Below are positions 9,180-19,195 of a stretch of DNA of 64,000 bases, one piece after another. The notes below the pieces were generated by a model. The model made no database searches. It was not told the origin of the DNA and was given only the letters and a program-made list of their open reading frames with translations. The stretch comes from Thioalkalivibrio sp. ALJ12 (GTDB lineage: Bacteria; Pseudomonadota; Gammaproteobacteria; Ectothiorhodospirales; Ectothiorhodospiraceae): contig NZ_KB899539.1 in NCBI RefSeq assembly GCF_000378305.1, forward strand, positions 157,854 through 221,853, given 5' to 3'. How positions within the stretch are numbered: the stretch's first letter is position 1; each line of letters starts with the position of its first letter. A program made the translations under genes and the position numbers.

Positions 9180-9206
9180 GATGCGGGCGCAGGACGCGCC
9201 CGCATC
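9180..9206 (+). terminator. Strong hairpin between tsf and pyrH
   Basis: GATGCGGGCGC (9180-9190) pairs perfectly with 9196-9206 around the loop AGGAC. It starts 29 nt after the tsf stop. There is no T-tract, so it may be a leaky terminator, an attenuator or a 3'-end stabiliser rather than an intrinsic terminator. Confidence 0.45.
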
Positions 9207-9272
9207 GCTCGCCGGCCGGCATTCACGGCCATTGATGACAGGTGCAGGACCCGAGCCCGATAAAGGAGCCCA

Positions 9273-10010
9273 ATGAGTCAGGACAGGCAGCCCGCGTACA
9301 GGCGCATCCTTCTGAAGTTGAGTGGGGAGGCCCTGATGGGCCAGCAATCCTATGGGGTGGACCCGGATGTCCTGGCGCAGGTCGCCGAAGAGGTGTCGGA
9401 GCTTTCGAGCATGGGTGTCGAGGTCGGCATCGTGATCGGAGGGGGCAACATCTTTCGTGGCGCCGGTCTCGCCCAGGGTGGCATGGACCGGGTTACGGGC
9501 GACCACATGGGCATGCTGGCAACGGTCATCAATGCCCTGGCCATTCAGGATGCGATCGAACGCGCAGGCCGCTTCTCCCGCGTGATGTCGGCCATCCGCA
9601 TCAATCAGGTCTGCGAAGACTACATTCGCCGCCGCGCTGTGCGGCATCTGGAAAAGGGCCGGATCGTGGTGTTCGCCGCGGGAACCGGCAACCCATTCTT
9701 TACCACCGACTCCGCCGCCTCGCTGCGCGCCATCGAGATCAATGCCGAGTTGATGATCAAGGCCACAAAGGTGGACGGGGTCTATGATTCGGACCCGATG
9801 AAGAGCAAGGATGCCCGCCGTTATGAACGGCTGACGTTCGACGAGGCGCTGGAACGCCGTCTGGGTGTAATGGATACGACCGCGCTGGTGATGTGTCGTG
9901 ACAACGGCCTGCCAATCCGCGTGATGAACATGTTTGCAAAAGGGGACCTCCGCCGGCTGGTGATGGGCGAGCCGGTGGGAACCCTGGTCGAGGGATCCCG
10001 AGATGACTGA
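9273..10010 (+). CDS. pyrH: UMP kinase
   Basis: Phosphorylates UMP to UDP in pyrimidine nucleotide synthesis; a bacterial hexameric enzyme of the amino-acid-kinase fold. The 245 residues show the N-terminal nucleotide loop [11 protein letters not shown], the [12 protein letters not shown] loop, the [13 protein letters not shown] phosphate-binding segment and the [13 protein letters not shown] stretch typical of PyrH. AAGGAG precedes the ATG by about 6 nt. Its end overlaps the frr start by 8 nt. Confidence 0.98.
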   Translation: MSQDRQPAYRRILLKLSGEALMGQQSYGVDPDVLAQVAEEVSELSSMGVEVGIVIGGGNIFRGAGLAQGGMDRVTGDHMGMLATVINALAIQDAIERAGRFSRVMSAIRINQVCEDYIRRRAVRHLEKGRIVVFAAGTGNPFFTTDSAASLRAIEINAELMIKATKVDGVYDSDPMKSKDARRYERLTFDEALERRLGVMDTTALVMCRDNGLPIRVMNMFAKGDLRRLVMGEPVGTLVEGSRDD

Positions 10011-10560
10011 CGCCACGATCAAGGACGCGCGCCAGCGCATGGACAAGAGCATCGAGGCCCTGCGCAACGAGCTGGCCAAGATTCGCACGGGTCGCGCGCA
10101 CCCCAGTCTGCTCGAGCATGTGCATGTCGACTACTACGGCATGGAAGTGCCGATCAATCAGGTCGCGAACATCAACGCAGAGGACTCGCGCACCCTGGCC
10201 GTGGTGCCGTACGAAAAGGACATGGTCGCGAAGGTAGAGAAGGCGATCATGACCTCGGATCTGGGGCTGAACCCGGCGAGCATGGGCACCGTGATCCGGG
10301 TGCCGCTGCCGGCGCTGACGGAAGAACGCCGCCGCGACCTGGTCAAGGTGGTTAGGGCGGAGGCCGAAAATGCGCGTGTTGCAGTGCGCAATATCCGGCG
10401 CGATGCCAACAATACCTTCAAGCAGGCGGTGAAGGACAAGGAGGTCTCGGAAGACGAAGAGCGCAAGGCACAGGAACAGGTGCAAAAGCTCACCGACGAC
10501 CACATCGCCAAGATCGATGCATTGCTCGAGGACAAGGAAGCCGAGTTGATGGAAGTCTGA
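10003..10560 (+). CDS. frr: Ribosome recycling factor
   Basis: Splits post-termination ribosomes together with EF-G. The 185-residue protein has the standard length and signatures ([20 protein letters not shown], the [14 protein letters not shown] turn, and the [20 protein letters not shown] helix). It overlaps the end of pyrH by 8 nt, implying translational coupling, and is followed 14 nt later by uppS. Confidence 0.98.
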   Translation: MTDATIKDARQRMDKSIEALRNELAKIRTGRAHPSLLEHVHVDYYGMEVPINQVANINAEDSRTLAVVPYEKDMVAKVEKAIMTSDLGLNPASMGTVIRVPLPALTEERRRDLVKVVRAEAENARVAVRNIRRDANNTFKQAVKDKEVSEDEERKAQEQVQKLTDDHIAKIDALLEDKEAELMEV

Positions 10561-10574
10561 CCGGCCACCCCTGT

Positions 10575-11327
10575 ATGCCGGTTTCCTCCGCCACCGACCC
10601 CGCGCTGCCCGGCCACGTTGCCATCATCATGGATGGCAACGGACGCTGGGCCCAGGCCCGTGGCTTGGAGCGCTCCGAAGGCCACCGCGAGGGTCTGGAG
10701 GCGACTCGCCGGGCTGTGCGTTTCTACGCCGAACACGGCATTCAGTCCCTCACGGTATTTGCCTTCAGCAGTGAGAACTGGGGGCGCCCCCGTTCCGAGG
10801 TCGAGGCGCTCTTTGAACTCTTCGTCACAGCCATCGAGGGAGAGCTCCCCGAGCTGGTCGAGCGCGGCATTCGCCTGAGATTCATCGGCGATCGCGCCAC
10901 TTTTCCCCCAACGCTACAAACCCGCATGTGCGAGGCCGAAGAGGCCACGGCCGGCAATGAGGGGATGTGCCTGGTGGTGGCGCTGGGGTATGGCGGCCGC
11001 TGGGACATCCTGCAGGCGGCCAGGAAGTGGGTGGCCAAGGGGGGTTCGGAGGCCGATGGTGATGCCGAGTCCGCCTTTGCGGCTGAGTTGAGTACGGCCG
11101 GTCTGGCCGACGTGGACCTGCTGATCCGCACCGGTGGCGAACAACGCATCAGCAACTTCCTGCTGTGGCAGGCGGCCTACGCCGAAATACTGTTCATCGA
11201 GACCTACTGGCCGGATGTTGGCGAGAAGGATTTCGAGCGCAGCCTGGCCTGGTATGCCCAGCGCCAGCGGCGTTTTGGGCGAGTGTCGGCCGGGGCCTAT
11301 GCAGCGACCGAGGTCCCCGGTGCTTAG
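10575..11327 (+). CDS. uppS: Undecaprenyl diphosphate synthase (di-trans,poly-cis)
   Basis: Makes C55 undecaprenyl diphosphate, the lipid carrier for peptidoglycan and O-antigen. The 250-residue cis-prenyltransferase shows the catalytic loop HVAIIMDGNGRWAQ with its essential Asp, the FAFSSENWGRP motif, the LIRTGGEQRISNFLLWQ pyrophosphate/IPP-binding region and the ETYWPDVGEKDF end motif. The C-terminus overlaps the GTG start of cdsA by 8 nt. Confidence 0.98.
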   Translation: MPVSSATDPALPGHVAIIMDGNGRWAQARGLERSEGHREGLEATRRAVRFYAEHGIQSLTVFAFSSENWGRPRSEVEALFELFVTAIEGELPELVERGIRLRFIGDRATFPPTLQTRMCEAEEATAGNEGMCLVVALGYGGRWDILQAARKWVAKGGSEADGDAESAFAAELSTAGLADVDLLIRTGGEQRISNFLLWQAAYAEILFIETYWPDVGEKDFERSLAWYAQRQRRFGRVSAGAYAATEVPGA

Positions 11328-12147
11328 AACCCGTGTAATGACCGCCGCGGTAATAGGGCTGCCCGCGCTGGCACTGATCGCGTTTGGGCCCAACTGGGCG
11401 GTGCTGGCGTTGATGGCATTGGGAATTGGGCTGGCCACCTGGGAGTGGGGCGAGCTGACCGGACTGCACGCGGCCTGGGAACGTGCGGTTCTGGTCGTGC
11501 TGGTGCTGGTGCCACTGGTGGCCCTGGGGCTGACGCTGGCGCAGCCCATGCATTTATTGGTTCTCCTGTTTGCGGTTGTCTGGTGGCTGCTGATTGTGCT
11601 GGCGCTACCGTTTTACCGCTCGGGGATCGATGGGCGTGGTCCGCGCCCCAAGCTGCTCACCGTCGCGGCGGTGTTGACGCTGGTGCCCGCGGGGATGGCC
11701 GTCGTCTGGCTGCATGCGCTAGCGCCCTGGCTCGTGGTGTACCTGATCGTTCTGGTGGGCTTTGCCGATACCGGTGCCTATTTCGCCGGAAAGGCCTTTG
11801 GGCGTACCGCACTGGCTCCGCATATCAGTCCGGGGAAGACCCGCGAAGGGCTGCTCGGCGGTCTGGGCGCGGTGTTCGCTCTGGCCGTAGTGGTGGCCGG
11901 TGTCTGGGGGCTGGCGCCCATGGATGCGCTGGTGTTCGTGCTGCTGTCGATCCTGATTGCGCTGGTGTCGGTGGTGGGCGATCTGTTCGAGAGCATCCTC
12001 AAGCGCCAGGCGGGAGCCAAGGACAGCGGTTCCTTGCTACCCGGTCACGGGGGTATTCTGGATCGCATCGACAGCCTGATCGCGGCGGCCCCGATCTTTC
12101 TGGCCGGCTTGCTCTGGCTGGCCTTGTTGCCCGTCCCCGGGGCATGA
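11320..12147 (+). CDS. cdsA: Phosphatidate cytidylyltransferase (CDP-diglyceride synthase)
   Basis: Converts phosphatidic acid and CTP to CDP-diacylglycerol, the branch point of phospholipid synthesis, in the inner membrane. The 275-residue polytopic protein ends with the CdsA signature SILKRQAGAKDSGSLLPGHG. A GTG at 11320 is taken as the start because GAGG lies 6 nt upstream and it overlaps the uppS stop; an ATG six codons downstream at 11338 is the alternative. The frame is open further upstream, but that part is the shadow of uppS. Confidence 0.95.
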   Translation: MLRTRVMTAAVIGLPALALIAFGPNWAVLALMALGIGLATWEWGELTGLHAAWERAVLVVLVLVPLVALGLTLAQPMHLLVLLFAVVWWLLIVLALPFYRSGIDGRGPRPKLLTVAAVLTLVPAGMAVVWLHALAPWLVVYLIVLVGFADTGAYFAGKAFGRTALAPHISPGKTREGLLGGLGAVFALAVVVAGVWGLAPMDALVFVLLSILIALVSVVGDLFESILKRQAGAKDSGSLLPGHGGILDRIDSLIAAAPIFLAGLLWLALLPVPGA

Positions 12148-12167
12148 GAATTCGCAGGTAACACGTT

Positions 12168-13373
12168 ATGAGCCCCACGCGGATCACCATACTCGGTTCC
12201 ACCGGCAGTATCGGCGTCAGCACGCTGGATGTGGTGTCGCGCCAGCCGGACCGCTTTCACGTCTATGCGCTGACCGCGCATCGCAATGTCGAACGTCTGA
12301 AGGCGCAATGTCTGCAGGTGCGACCGCGCGTGGCCGTCGTTGCCGAAGAGGACGCCGCGAGCGAGCTTCGGCGCGAGCTGGAGGCGGCCGGTTGTCCCAC
12401 GGAGGTGCGAGCGGGGCCGAAAGCGTTGGCCGAGGTGGCGGAGGCGCCGGAGGTGGATGCCGTGATGGCGGCCATTGTCGGTGCGGCCGGGCTCCTGCCG
12501 ACTCTGGCGGCGGCCGAGGCCGGCAAGCGTGTGCTCCTGGCCAACAAGGAGGCACTGGTCATGTCCGGGGCGCTATTGATTGATGCCGTGCGTCGTTCCG
12601 GGGCCTGCCTGTTGCCGATCGACAGCGAACACAACGCCATTTTCCAGTGTCTGCCGACGGGGTACGTCTGCGCGGACGAGGTGGCGCCGCATGGCGTCGA
12701 GCGCATCTGGCTGACCGCCTCGGGTGGCCCGTTCCGCGACCGGCCTCTCGATACCTTTGGCGACATCTCGCCGGACGAGGCCTGTGCCCACCCGAACTGG
12801 GACATGGGGCGCAAGATTTCGGTCGATTCCGCGACGATGATGAACAAGGGGCTGGAGGTGATCGAGGCCTGCTGGCTGTTCGCGGTGAAGCCCTCGGCCA
12901 TCCAGGTCGTTCTGCACCCGCAAAGCATCGTGCACTCGATGGTGGCGTACAACGACGGCTCGGTGCTTGCCCAGATGGGCAATCCCGATATGCGCACGCC
13001 GATCGCGCATGCGCTGGCCTGGCCCGACCGGGTGGCGTCCGGAGTGGCGCCACTGGATCTTCTGGGTGTGGGGCCGCTGGAGTTTCGCGAGCCGGAGGCC
13101 GAACGGTTCCCGGCGTTGGGGCTGGCCTATCGGGCCATGGACCAGGGCGGTACCGCTACCGCCGTGATGAACGCGGCGAACGAGGTCGCGGTGGAGGCGT
13201 TCCTCTCGGGTGGCCTGGCCTTCAGCGACATCGCGGTGGTTATCGAGCGGACGCTGGACGCTCTGCCGACGCAGGCCGCCGATTCCCTGGAGCGTGTGCT
13301 GGCGGCGGATGCCGAGGCACGCGCTCATGCCGGTAGCGAGATCGGGCGTCTGCAACGCCGGGCGGTGTCATGA
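12168..13373 (+). CDS. dxr: 1-deoxy-D-xylulose 5-phosphate reductoisomerase
   Basis: The committed step of the MEP isoprenoid pathway, making 2-C-methyl-D-erythritol 4-phosphate with NADPH. The 401 residues have the NADPH-binding ILGSTGSIG at residues 8-16, the [12 protein letters not shown] segment, the metal-binding [14 protein letters not shown] region, and the [19 protein letters not shown] motif. It fits the operon that also makes undecaprenyl diphosphate; ispD and ispF lie at 38.9-40.2 kb. The stop overlaps the rseP start (ATGA). Confidence 0.98.
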   Translation: MSPTRITILGSTGSIGVSTLDVVSRQPDRFHVYALTAHRNVERLKAQCLQVRPRVAVVAEEDAASELRRELEAAGCPTEVRAGPKALAEVAEAPEVDAVMAAIVGAAGLLPTLAAAEAGKRVLLANKEALVMSGALLIDAVRRSGACLLPIDSEHNAIFQCLPTGYVCADEVAPHGVERIWLTASGGPFRDRPLDTFGDISPDEACAHPNWDMGRKISVDSATMMNKGLEVIEACWLFAVKPSAIQVVLHPQSIVHSMVAYNDGSVLAQMGNPDMRTPIAHALAWPDRVASGVAPLDLLGVGPLEFREPEAERFPALGLAYRAMDQGGTATAVMNAANEVAVEAFLSGGLAFSDIAVVIERTLDALPTQAADSLERVLAADAEARAHAGSEIGRLQRRAVS

Positions 13374-14731
13374 CGCTGTTGACCAGTCTGCTGGCGTTTG
13401 CCGTGGCCATCGGTGTGCTGGTGACGGTGCACGAGTACGGGCACTACCTCGCGGCGCGCGCGATGGGAGTCAAGGTTCTGCGGTTCTCGGTCGGGTTTGG
13501 GCGGCCGTTGCTGAGCCGCCGGATCGGGCGGGATCGGACGGAATTCGTCGTGGCGGCTCTGCCGCTTGGCGGGTACGTGAAGATGCTCGACGAGCGCGAG
13601 GGTGATGTCGCGCCTGAAGAACTGGATCGGGCCTTCAACAACAAGGGTCTGAAGGCGCGCACGTTCATCGTGTCCGCCGGCCCGCTCGCGAATTTCCTGT
13701 TCGCGATCGTCGCTTATGGTGCGATGTTCATGATTGGCGTTGGCGGGGTGCGACCGGTGGTGGGCGACATCACCGCGGACAGCCCGGCGGCGGTCGCGGG
13801 CCTGGAGCGTGGCGAAGAGATTCTTGCGGTGGACGGGCGGGCCGTACGGGACTGGGAGCAAACGAACCTTCGGCTCCTTGACCACGCCGTACGGGGTGAT
13901 ACGGTGCCGGTTCTCGTGCGCGACCGCGATGGCCGCGAGGTGGAGCGCACGCTGGATCTGCGCGATCGTCAGGCGATCCTGGGCCAGGGGCAATTCCTGG
14001 AGCAGGTGGGGCTCGCGCCTTATCGCCCGGCACTGGTGCCGCGCATCGGCCAGGTCGAGTCGGGCAGTCCCGCGGCGGCGGCCGGGCTTGAGCCTGGCGA
14101 CCGTGTTCTTGCCGTGGACGGTGATGCGATCGACGACTGGAACGACTGGGTCCGCCGCATTCAGGCGAGCCCGGAGCGTGAACAGGTCGTGCAGGTGGAA
14201 CGTGGTGACCAAACGGTCGAGCTGAGGGTTACGCCGGAGGCAATCGCCACCAATGGCGAGACCATCGGGCGCATCGGTGCCGGGGTGGATCCGGACCAGC
14301 CCGCGGCGCGCGAGATGGCGGTACTGGTGCGCCAGGGCCCCGTGGAGGCGCTGGTTTCCGGGGCGGCCCGTACCTGGGATGTCTCGATACTGACGGTCGG
14401 CATCCTCTGGCGCATGGTCACCGGCGAGGCCTCGGTCAAAAACATCAGCGGACCGGTTACCATAGCCGAGTTTGCGGGCACCACAGCGGTGATCGGGATC
14501 TCGGCCTTCCTCGGGTTCCTGGCGCTGGTGAGTGTGTCGCTGGGGATCATCAATCTGTTGCCGATCCCGCTGCTGGATGGTGGCCACCTGCTGTATTACG
14601 CGGTGGAGGCGGTTAAAGGGAGTCCGGTGTCCGAGCGCGCCCAGATCATCGGGCAGCAGTTCGGCATCCTCGCGATCGCCGGGTTGATGTTGCTGGCCCT
14701 CTACAACGATTTGACACGTCTGTTCGGGTAA
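13370..14731 (+). CDS. rseP: RseP site-2 zinc metalloprotease
   Basis: An inner-membrane protease that cleaves the anti-sigma factor RseA after DegS, releasing sigma-E. The 453-residue protein has the HEYGH zinc motif at residues 21-25 in the first helix, two PDZ domains (roughly 115-200 and 215-300, each with a GLE.G...AVDG core) and the third zinc-ligand motif [13 protein letters not shown] near the C-terminus. It sits directly before bamA, whose assembly defects it helps sense. Confidence 0.97.
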   Translation: MTLLTSLLAFAVAIGVLVTVHEYGHYLAARAMGVKVLRFSVGFGRPLLSRRIGRDRTEFVVAALPLGGYVKMLDEREGDVAPEELDRAFNNKGLKARTFIVSAGPLANFLFAIVAYGAMFMIGVGGVRPVVGDITADSPAAVAGLERGEEILAVDGRAVRDWEQTNLRLLDHAVRGDTVPVLVRDRDGREVERTLDLRDRQAILGQGQFLEQVGLAPYRPALVPRIGQVESGSPAAAAGLEPGDRVLAVDGDAIDDWNDWVRRIQASPEREQVVQVERGDQTVELRVTPEAIATNGETIGRIGAGVDPDQPAAREMAVLVRQGPVEALVSGAARTWDVSILTVGILWRMVTGEASVKNISGPVTIAEFAGTTAVIGISAFLGFLALVSVSLGIINLLPIPLLDGGHLLYYAVEAVKGSPVSERAQIIGQQFGILAIAGLMLLALYNDLTRLFG

Positions 14732-14764
14732 CCCCGAAACAGCCCTTCTGAATTGGCGGAAAGC

Positions 14765-17107
14765 ATGTCGCGAAACAGCTTGAGAGCAATAGCCCTGGTC
14801 GGTCTCCTGGGTCTGGCAGGTACGGCCTGGGGACAGACCTACCAGATCGAAGATATCGAGATCGAGGGGCTGGAACGGATTACCGCGGGTACGGCGCTCA
14901 GCTATCTGCCAGTTGAAGTGGGCGACACCTTCGACGAAAGCCAGAGCCCGGACATCATCCGCGAGATGTTCCAGACGGGGTTTTTCGACGACGTGGAGAT
15001 TGCCCGGCGCGGGAATGTGCTGGTGGTGATTGTCTCCGAGCGTCCGGCGATCAACGAGATCAATTTTTCCGGGAATCGTGACATCCCGGACGATGGCCTG
15101 CGCGAGGCCCTTCAAGCGGCCGGCCTGCGCAGCGGTCGCGTGTTCAACCGCACGATGCTCGACCGGATCGAGAGCGAACTGCGACAGCAGTACTTCGCTC
15201 GCGGCCGCTACAACGTCGAGGTGGATGTCGAGATTATCGACCTGCCGCGCAACCGCGTGGATATCGAGATCGATATCGCCGAAGGCCCTGTGGCGCGTAT
15301 CCAGCAGGTCAATGTGGTGGGCAACGAGACCTTCACCGACCGCGAACTGACCCGCCGGTTTGATTCGGGCGTACCCCGCTGGTGGGCCTTCTTCAGTCGG
15401 CGGGACCACTATTCCCGCGAGAAGCTGTCGGGCGACCTTGAGCAGTTGCGTTCGCACTACCTGGACGAGGGCTTTCTCGAGTTCGATATCGATTCCACCC
15501 AGGTGACCCTGACGCCGGACCGCCGCGATCTGTTCATCACGATTAACGTGGATGAGGGTGAGCGCTATACCGTCACCGGATTCGACCTGGCGGGTGATTT
15601 CGTGGTGTCGCGGGACGAGTTGGAAGAGCTGGTCGAGATTGATGTGGGCGAACCCTTCTCGCGCAGCCAGGTGACGCAATCCGCCGAGCGGATCACCAAT
15701 CGCCTGATGCAGGACGGCTATGCATTCGCCAACGTGAATCCCGTGCCGGATGTCGATGAGGACAGCCGCGAGGTCGATATCACCTTCTTTATCGACCCAG
15801 GCCCGCGTGTATACGTTCGGCGCATCCAGATCACTGGTAACGAGAATACGGAGGAGCGCGTCTATCGCCGCGAGCTGCGGCAGATGGAGAGCTCCTGGTA
15901 CAACGGGGCCCTGATCGAGCGTTCTCGCGTGCGGCTGCAGCGTCTGCCATTCGTGCAGAGCGTGAACGTGGAGACGCAGCGAGTCCCCGGTACTGACGAC
16001 GAGGTGGATCTGAACATCACGGTGACCGAGCAGCAATCCGGCGCGTTGACGCTTGGGGCGGGCTTCTCGCAGAACCAGGGGTTGTTGTTGACCGCGGGGT
16101 TGCAGCAGGACAACTTCCTGGGTACGGGTAACCGCTTTAATGCGGAGGTCAGTACCAGCCGAGTGAACCAGATCTTCCGCATGAGCGTGACCAACCCGCA
16201 CTACACCCCCGCCGGGGCCAGCCGTGGGTTCTCTGTCTTCTACCGCAAGATCGACGCCGAAGAGGCGAACATCTCGCGCTATTCCTCGAACCGCTATGGC
16301 TTTGACGTGAGCTACGGGATCCCGCTGTCGGAGTTCGACCGTGTTCGCATCGTACCCGGATTCGAACACATTGATATCGACACGGTCGAACGTGACGGCC
16401 GGCGGGGCAGCCCGGACGAGATCTTTGACGAGGTCGACGAGTTCGGTAGTTCGGCAAATTTCTACAAGATCGAGACGAGTTATATCCACGACACGCGCGA
16501 TCGCACGACCTTCGCCACCCAGGGGCGACGCCACCGCATTGGTCTGGAACTGGCCGTGCCCGGCAGTGATCGGGAGTTCTACAAGCTGACCTATTCGGGC
16601 GAGGAGATCTTCCGCCTGTCGGATCGTTATTCCTTCAGTATCTCGGGTGGGATTGCCTACGCGGATGGCTATGGCGGCTCCGAGCTGCCGTTCTATGAAC
16701 GGCTGTTTGCCGGTGGTATTCGTTCGGTGCGTGGTTACGAGGACAACCGCCTCGGGGATCAGCGCGAGCTGCGCGAATTCCGGGACGAGAATGTGCCTGC
16801 GACGCGCGACTCCAATGACGACCCGTATGGCGGCCGCTTCCGTACCACGATCTCAGGGGAGTTGTTCTACCCGCTGCCGTTCGCGGCTGACAACGACGCG
16901 GTGCGGATGAGCACCTTTGTCGATGCCGGTAATGTGTTCAACGATCCGGGCGACTGGGACGTCGGCGAGTTGCGGGCGTCCGCTGGCTTCGCGATAACCT
17001 GGTTCTCGCCGGTGGGGCCGCTGAGCTTTAGCGTGGCCGAGCCGCTGAACGACCAGCCGGAAGACGATATTCAGCGCTTCCAGTTCCTGCTGGGGGCGTC
17101 CTTCTGA
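14765..17107 (+). CDS. bamA: Outer membrane protein assembly factor BamA
   Basis: The core Omp85 protein that folds beta-barrels into the outer membrane. The 780-residue precursor has a signal peptide (cleavage around TAWG-QTYQ), five POTRA repeats (starting IEDIEIEGLERI, INEINFSGNRDI, IQQVNVVGNETF, YTVTGFDLAGDF and VRRIQITGNENT) and a C-terminal barrel ending in Phe (FLLGASF). The surface-gate motif is present as FAGGIRSVRGYE. The ATG at 14765 is preferred; the TTG at 14753 lacks a plausible site. The order rseP-bamA-skp-lpxD-fabZ-lpxA is the usual envelope cluster. Confidence 0.97.
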   Translation: MSRNSLRAIALVGLLGLAGTAWGQTYQIEDIEIEGLERITAGTALSYLPVEVGDTFDESQSPDIIREMFQTGFFDDVEIARRGNVLVVIVSERPAINEINFSGNRDIPDDGLREALQAAGLRSGRVFNRTMLDRIESELRQQYFARGRYNVEVDVEIIDLPRNRVDIEIDIAEGPVARIQQVNVVGNETFTDRELTRRFDSGVPRWWAFFSRRDHYSREKLSGDLEQLRSHYLDEGFLEFDIDSTQVTLTPDRRDLFITINVDEGERYTVTGFDLAGDFVVSRDELEELVEIDVGEPFSRSQVTQSAERITNRLMQDGYAFANVNPVPDVDEDSREVDITFFIDPGPRVYVRRIQITGNENTEERVYRRELRQMESSWYNGALIERSRVRLQRLPFVQSVNVETQRVPGTDDEVDLNITVTEQQSGALTLGAGFSQNQGLLLTAGLQQDNFLGTGNRFNAEVSTSRVNQIFRMSVTNPHYTPAGASRGFSVFYRKIDAEEANISRYSSNRYGFDVSYGIPLSEFDRVRIVPGFEHIDIDTVERDGRRGSPDEIFDEVDEFGSSANFYKIETSYIHDTRDRTTFATQGRRHRIGLELAVPGSDREFYKLTYSGEEIFRLSDRYSFSISGGIAYADGYGGSELPFYERLFAGGIRSVRGYEDNRLGDQRELREFRDENVPATRDSNDDPYGGRFRTTISGELFYPLPFAADNDAVRMSTFVDAGNVFNDPGDWDVGELRASAGFAITWFSPVGPLSFSVAEPLNDQPEDDIQRFQFLLGASF

Positions 17108-17124
17108 GCGCGAGGAGCAAGAAC

Positions 17125-17664
17125 ATGAGTCAGCGCAGTGGGACCATGAAGGGCGGCGTCTCCCTGGCGCTGTCCGCCGTGCTGTTGTTGGCGGGCTGGC
17201 TGGCCCTCCCGGCCCAGGCCGGGGCTCAGAACGTGGCATTCGTGACGATGAACCGCATCCTGGAGGACTCGCCGCAGGCCGAGCAGGCCATGCGCGAGCT
17301 GGAGCGTGAGTTCTCCCCGCGTGACGCCGAGCTGGTGGCCGAACGCGAAGAACTCCAGCGCATGCGTGACCGGCTGGAGCGCGACGGCGACATGATGAAT
17401 CCCTCCGAGCGGGCCGATCTGGAGCGGGAGTTTTCCCAGCGGTCGCGTGAGTTCCGGCGCGCCCAGGAGAGCTTTAGCGAGGACCTGAACGTTCGCCGTA
17501 ACGAAGAGCTGTCCCGGCTGCAGCGGAGGATCAACGACGCGATTGTGGAACTGGCGCGCGAACGCGAGATCGACGTCATCCTGACTGAACGCAACGTGCT
17601 CTACGCCAGCGACCGGGTCGACATCACGGACGATATCCTTGCCGCAATGCAGCGCGACGACTGA
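17125..17664 (+). CDS. skp: Periplasmic chaperone Skp/OmpH
   Basis: A trimeric periplasmic holdase that carries unfolded outer-membrane proteins to BamA. The 179-residue precursor has a signal peptide ending near AQAGAQ, then [15 protein letters not shown] (the Skp trimerisation strand), a long charged alpha-helical hairpin (about residues 55-145) and the closing [20 protein letters not shown] segment. It lies 17 nt after bamA and just before lpxD. Confidence 0.95.
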   Translation: MSQRSGTMKGGVSLALSAVLLLAGWLALPAQAGAQNVAFVTMNRILEDSPQAEQAMRELEREFSPRDAELVAEREELQRMRDRLERDGDMMNPSERADLEREFSQRSREFRRAQESFSEDLNVRRNEELSRLQRRINDAIVELAREREIDVILTERNVLYASDRVDITDDILAAMQRDD

Positions 17665-17668
17665 GCGG

Positions 17669-18670
17669 GTGATCACCGCCGGAGACCTCGCCGTACATCT
17701 GGGCGGCGAGCTCACCGGGCCGGCCGAGATCCCGTTGCGAGGGCTGGCGACGCTTGCCCGGGCCGGGCCGGCGGATGTGTCCTTTGTTACGAATCCCGAT
17801 CGCTATCGCGATGCCCTGGACTCTACCGAAGCGGGCTGTGTGTTGGTCCCCAGGGTGGGTGCCAAGTCGGTGAGCACGACAGCGCGTGCCTGGATTGCCG
17901 TCGATGATCCCTACCGCGCCTATGGGCAGGCGTCCCGCTGGTTTGGTGCCGGGCGCCGATGCGGTACTCCCGGTGTTGACCCAAGCGCGCGAGTGCATCC
18001 TGACGCACGCCTGGCCGCTGATGCGGAGGTTGGACCGGGCGTGGTGATTGGCGCCGGTTGCCGTATTGGTGCCGGTGTGGTGATTGGCGCACACAGCGTT
18101 CTGGGCGCGCGAGTTGAGGTAGGGGAGGAGAGCTATCTCTATCCTCGGGTCAGCCTGCTGAACGGAGTGCAAATCGGCAGACGTGCCATCATCCATAGTG
18201 GCGCGGTACTGGGTGCCGATGGGTTTGGATTCGCAAGCGGTCCGGATTCCACCTGGGAGAAGATCGAGCAGTTGGGGGATGTGCGCGTGGGCGATGATGT
18301 GGAGATTGGTGCCAACTCCACTATCGATCGCGGATCGCTGGAGTCCACGCGGATTGGCAACGGGGTCAAGATCGACAACCTCGTCCATGTTGCCCATAAC
18401 GTTCAGATTGGCGACCATACGGCCATAGCGGGTTGTGTGGGGATTGCGGGCAGCGCACGCATCGGGGCGCATTGCGCCATTGGGGGCGGGGTCGGGATTC
18501 TCGGCCACCTGGCGATAGCCGATCGGGTGACACTGCACGCGATGACGCTCGTCACGCGCTCGATTGATCAACCAGGGGAGTATGCGTCCGGTGTCCCTCA
18601 CCAGGAGGCCCGGTTGTGGAATCGCATGCTGGCACGGCTGCGTCGGCTCGCCCGGACACGGGATGCATGA
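17669..18670 (+). CDS. lpxD: UDP-3-O-(3-hydroxyacyl)glucosamine N-acyltransferase
   Basis: The third step of lipid A synthesis, adding the N-linked hydroxyacyl chain from acyl-ACP. The 333 residues have the N-terminal uridine-binding domain, a left-handed beta-helix of hexapeptide repeats (about 110-270) and catalytic H243 in [10 protein letters not shown]. The GTG at 17669 matches the family N-terminus ([14 protein letters not shown]); a TTG at 17639 would extend into skp and is less likely. The gene encodes the amide-forming acyltransferase; with GnnAB present downstream, all primary chains could be amide-linked. Confidence 0.95.
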   Translation: MITAGDLAVHLGGELTGPAEIPLRGLATLARAGPADVSFVTNPDRYRDALDSTEAGCVLVPRVGAKSVSTTARAWIAVDDPYRAYGQASRWFGAGRRCGTPGVDPSARVHPDARLAADAEVGPGVVIGAGCRIGAGVVIGAHSVLGARVEVGEESYLYPRVSLLNGVQIGRRAIIHSGAVLGADGFGFASGPDSTWEKIEQLGDVRVGDDVEIGANSTIDRGSLESTRIGNGVKIDNLVHVAHNVQIGDHTAIAGCVGIAGSARIGAHCAIGGGVGILGHLAIADRVTLHAMTLVTRSIDQPGEYASGVPHQEARLWNRMLARLRRLARTRDA

Positions 18671-18736
18671 AACCCGCTTGTGTTGGAGTCGTCCGTTGGT
18701 CTCGGCTCATCAGAATCAGCAAAAAAGGAATGCCGC

Positions 18737-19195
18737 GTGGATGACTTCAATGTCCAGGAGATCATGCGCTATCTGCCGCATCGATATCCGTTTCTCATGG
18801 TCGACCGGGTGCTGGAGTGGGAGGCCGGCGTCTACCTGACCGGGATCAAGAACGTCAGCATCAACGAGCCCTATTTTCAGGGGCATTTCCCGATCAAGCC
18901 GGTGATGCCCGGTGTCCTGATCCTCGAGGCGCTGGCGCAGGCCACGGGTCTCCTGGCGTTCAAAACCGAAGAGGCGCGTAACGAGAATCAGGACAAGCAG
19001 CAGCTGTACCTGTTTGTCGGCATCGACGAGGCACGTTTTCGCCGCCAGGTGGTACCCGGCGACCAGCTCCACCTGCGTGTGGATCTCAAGCGCACCATGC
19101 GCGGCATCTGGCGCTTTGACGCGGTCGCCCGTGTGGGCGACGACGTCTGTGCCACGGCGCAGCTGATGTGTTCCGGGCAGGAAATCCCCTCGTGA
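18737..19195 (+). CDS. fabZ: 3-hydroxyacyl-[ACP] dehydratase FabZ
   Basis: Dehydrates 3-hydroxyacyl-ACP in fatty-acid elongation and competes with LpxA/LpxD for hydroxyacyl-ACP. The 152-residue hot-dog protein has [13 protein letters not shown], the catalytic His in [14 protein letters not shown] and Glu in [10 protein letters not shown]. The GTG at 18737, preceded by AAGGAA, gives the family start; the open frame upstream is not conserved in character. Its stop overlaps the GTG of lpxA. Confidence 0.96.
   Translation: MDDFNVQEIMRYLPHRYPFLMVDRVLEWEAGVYLTGIKNVSINEPYFQGHFPIKPVMPGVLILEALAQATGLLAFKTEEARNENQDKQQLYLFVGIDEARFRRQVVPGDQLHLRVDLKRTMRGIWRFDAVARVGDDVCATAQLMCSGQEIPS

Noticed and set aside
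13325-16534. A 1069-codon open frame on the minus strand opposite rseP and bamA
   Set aside because: It lies wholly opposite well-supported genes, has low-complexity His/Arg/Gln-rich composition and no recognisable domain. It is a codon-bias shadow typical of GC-rich DNA.
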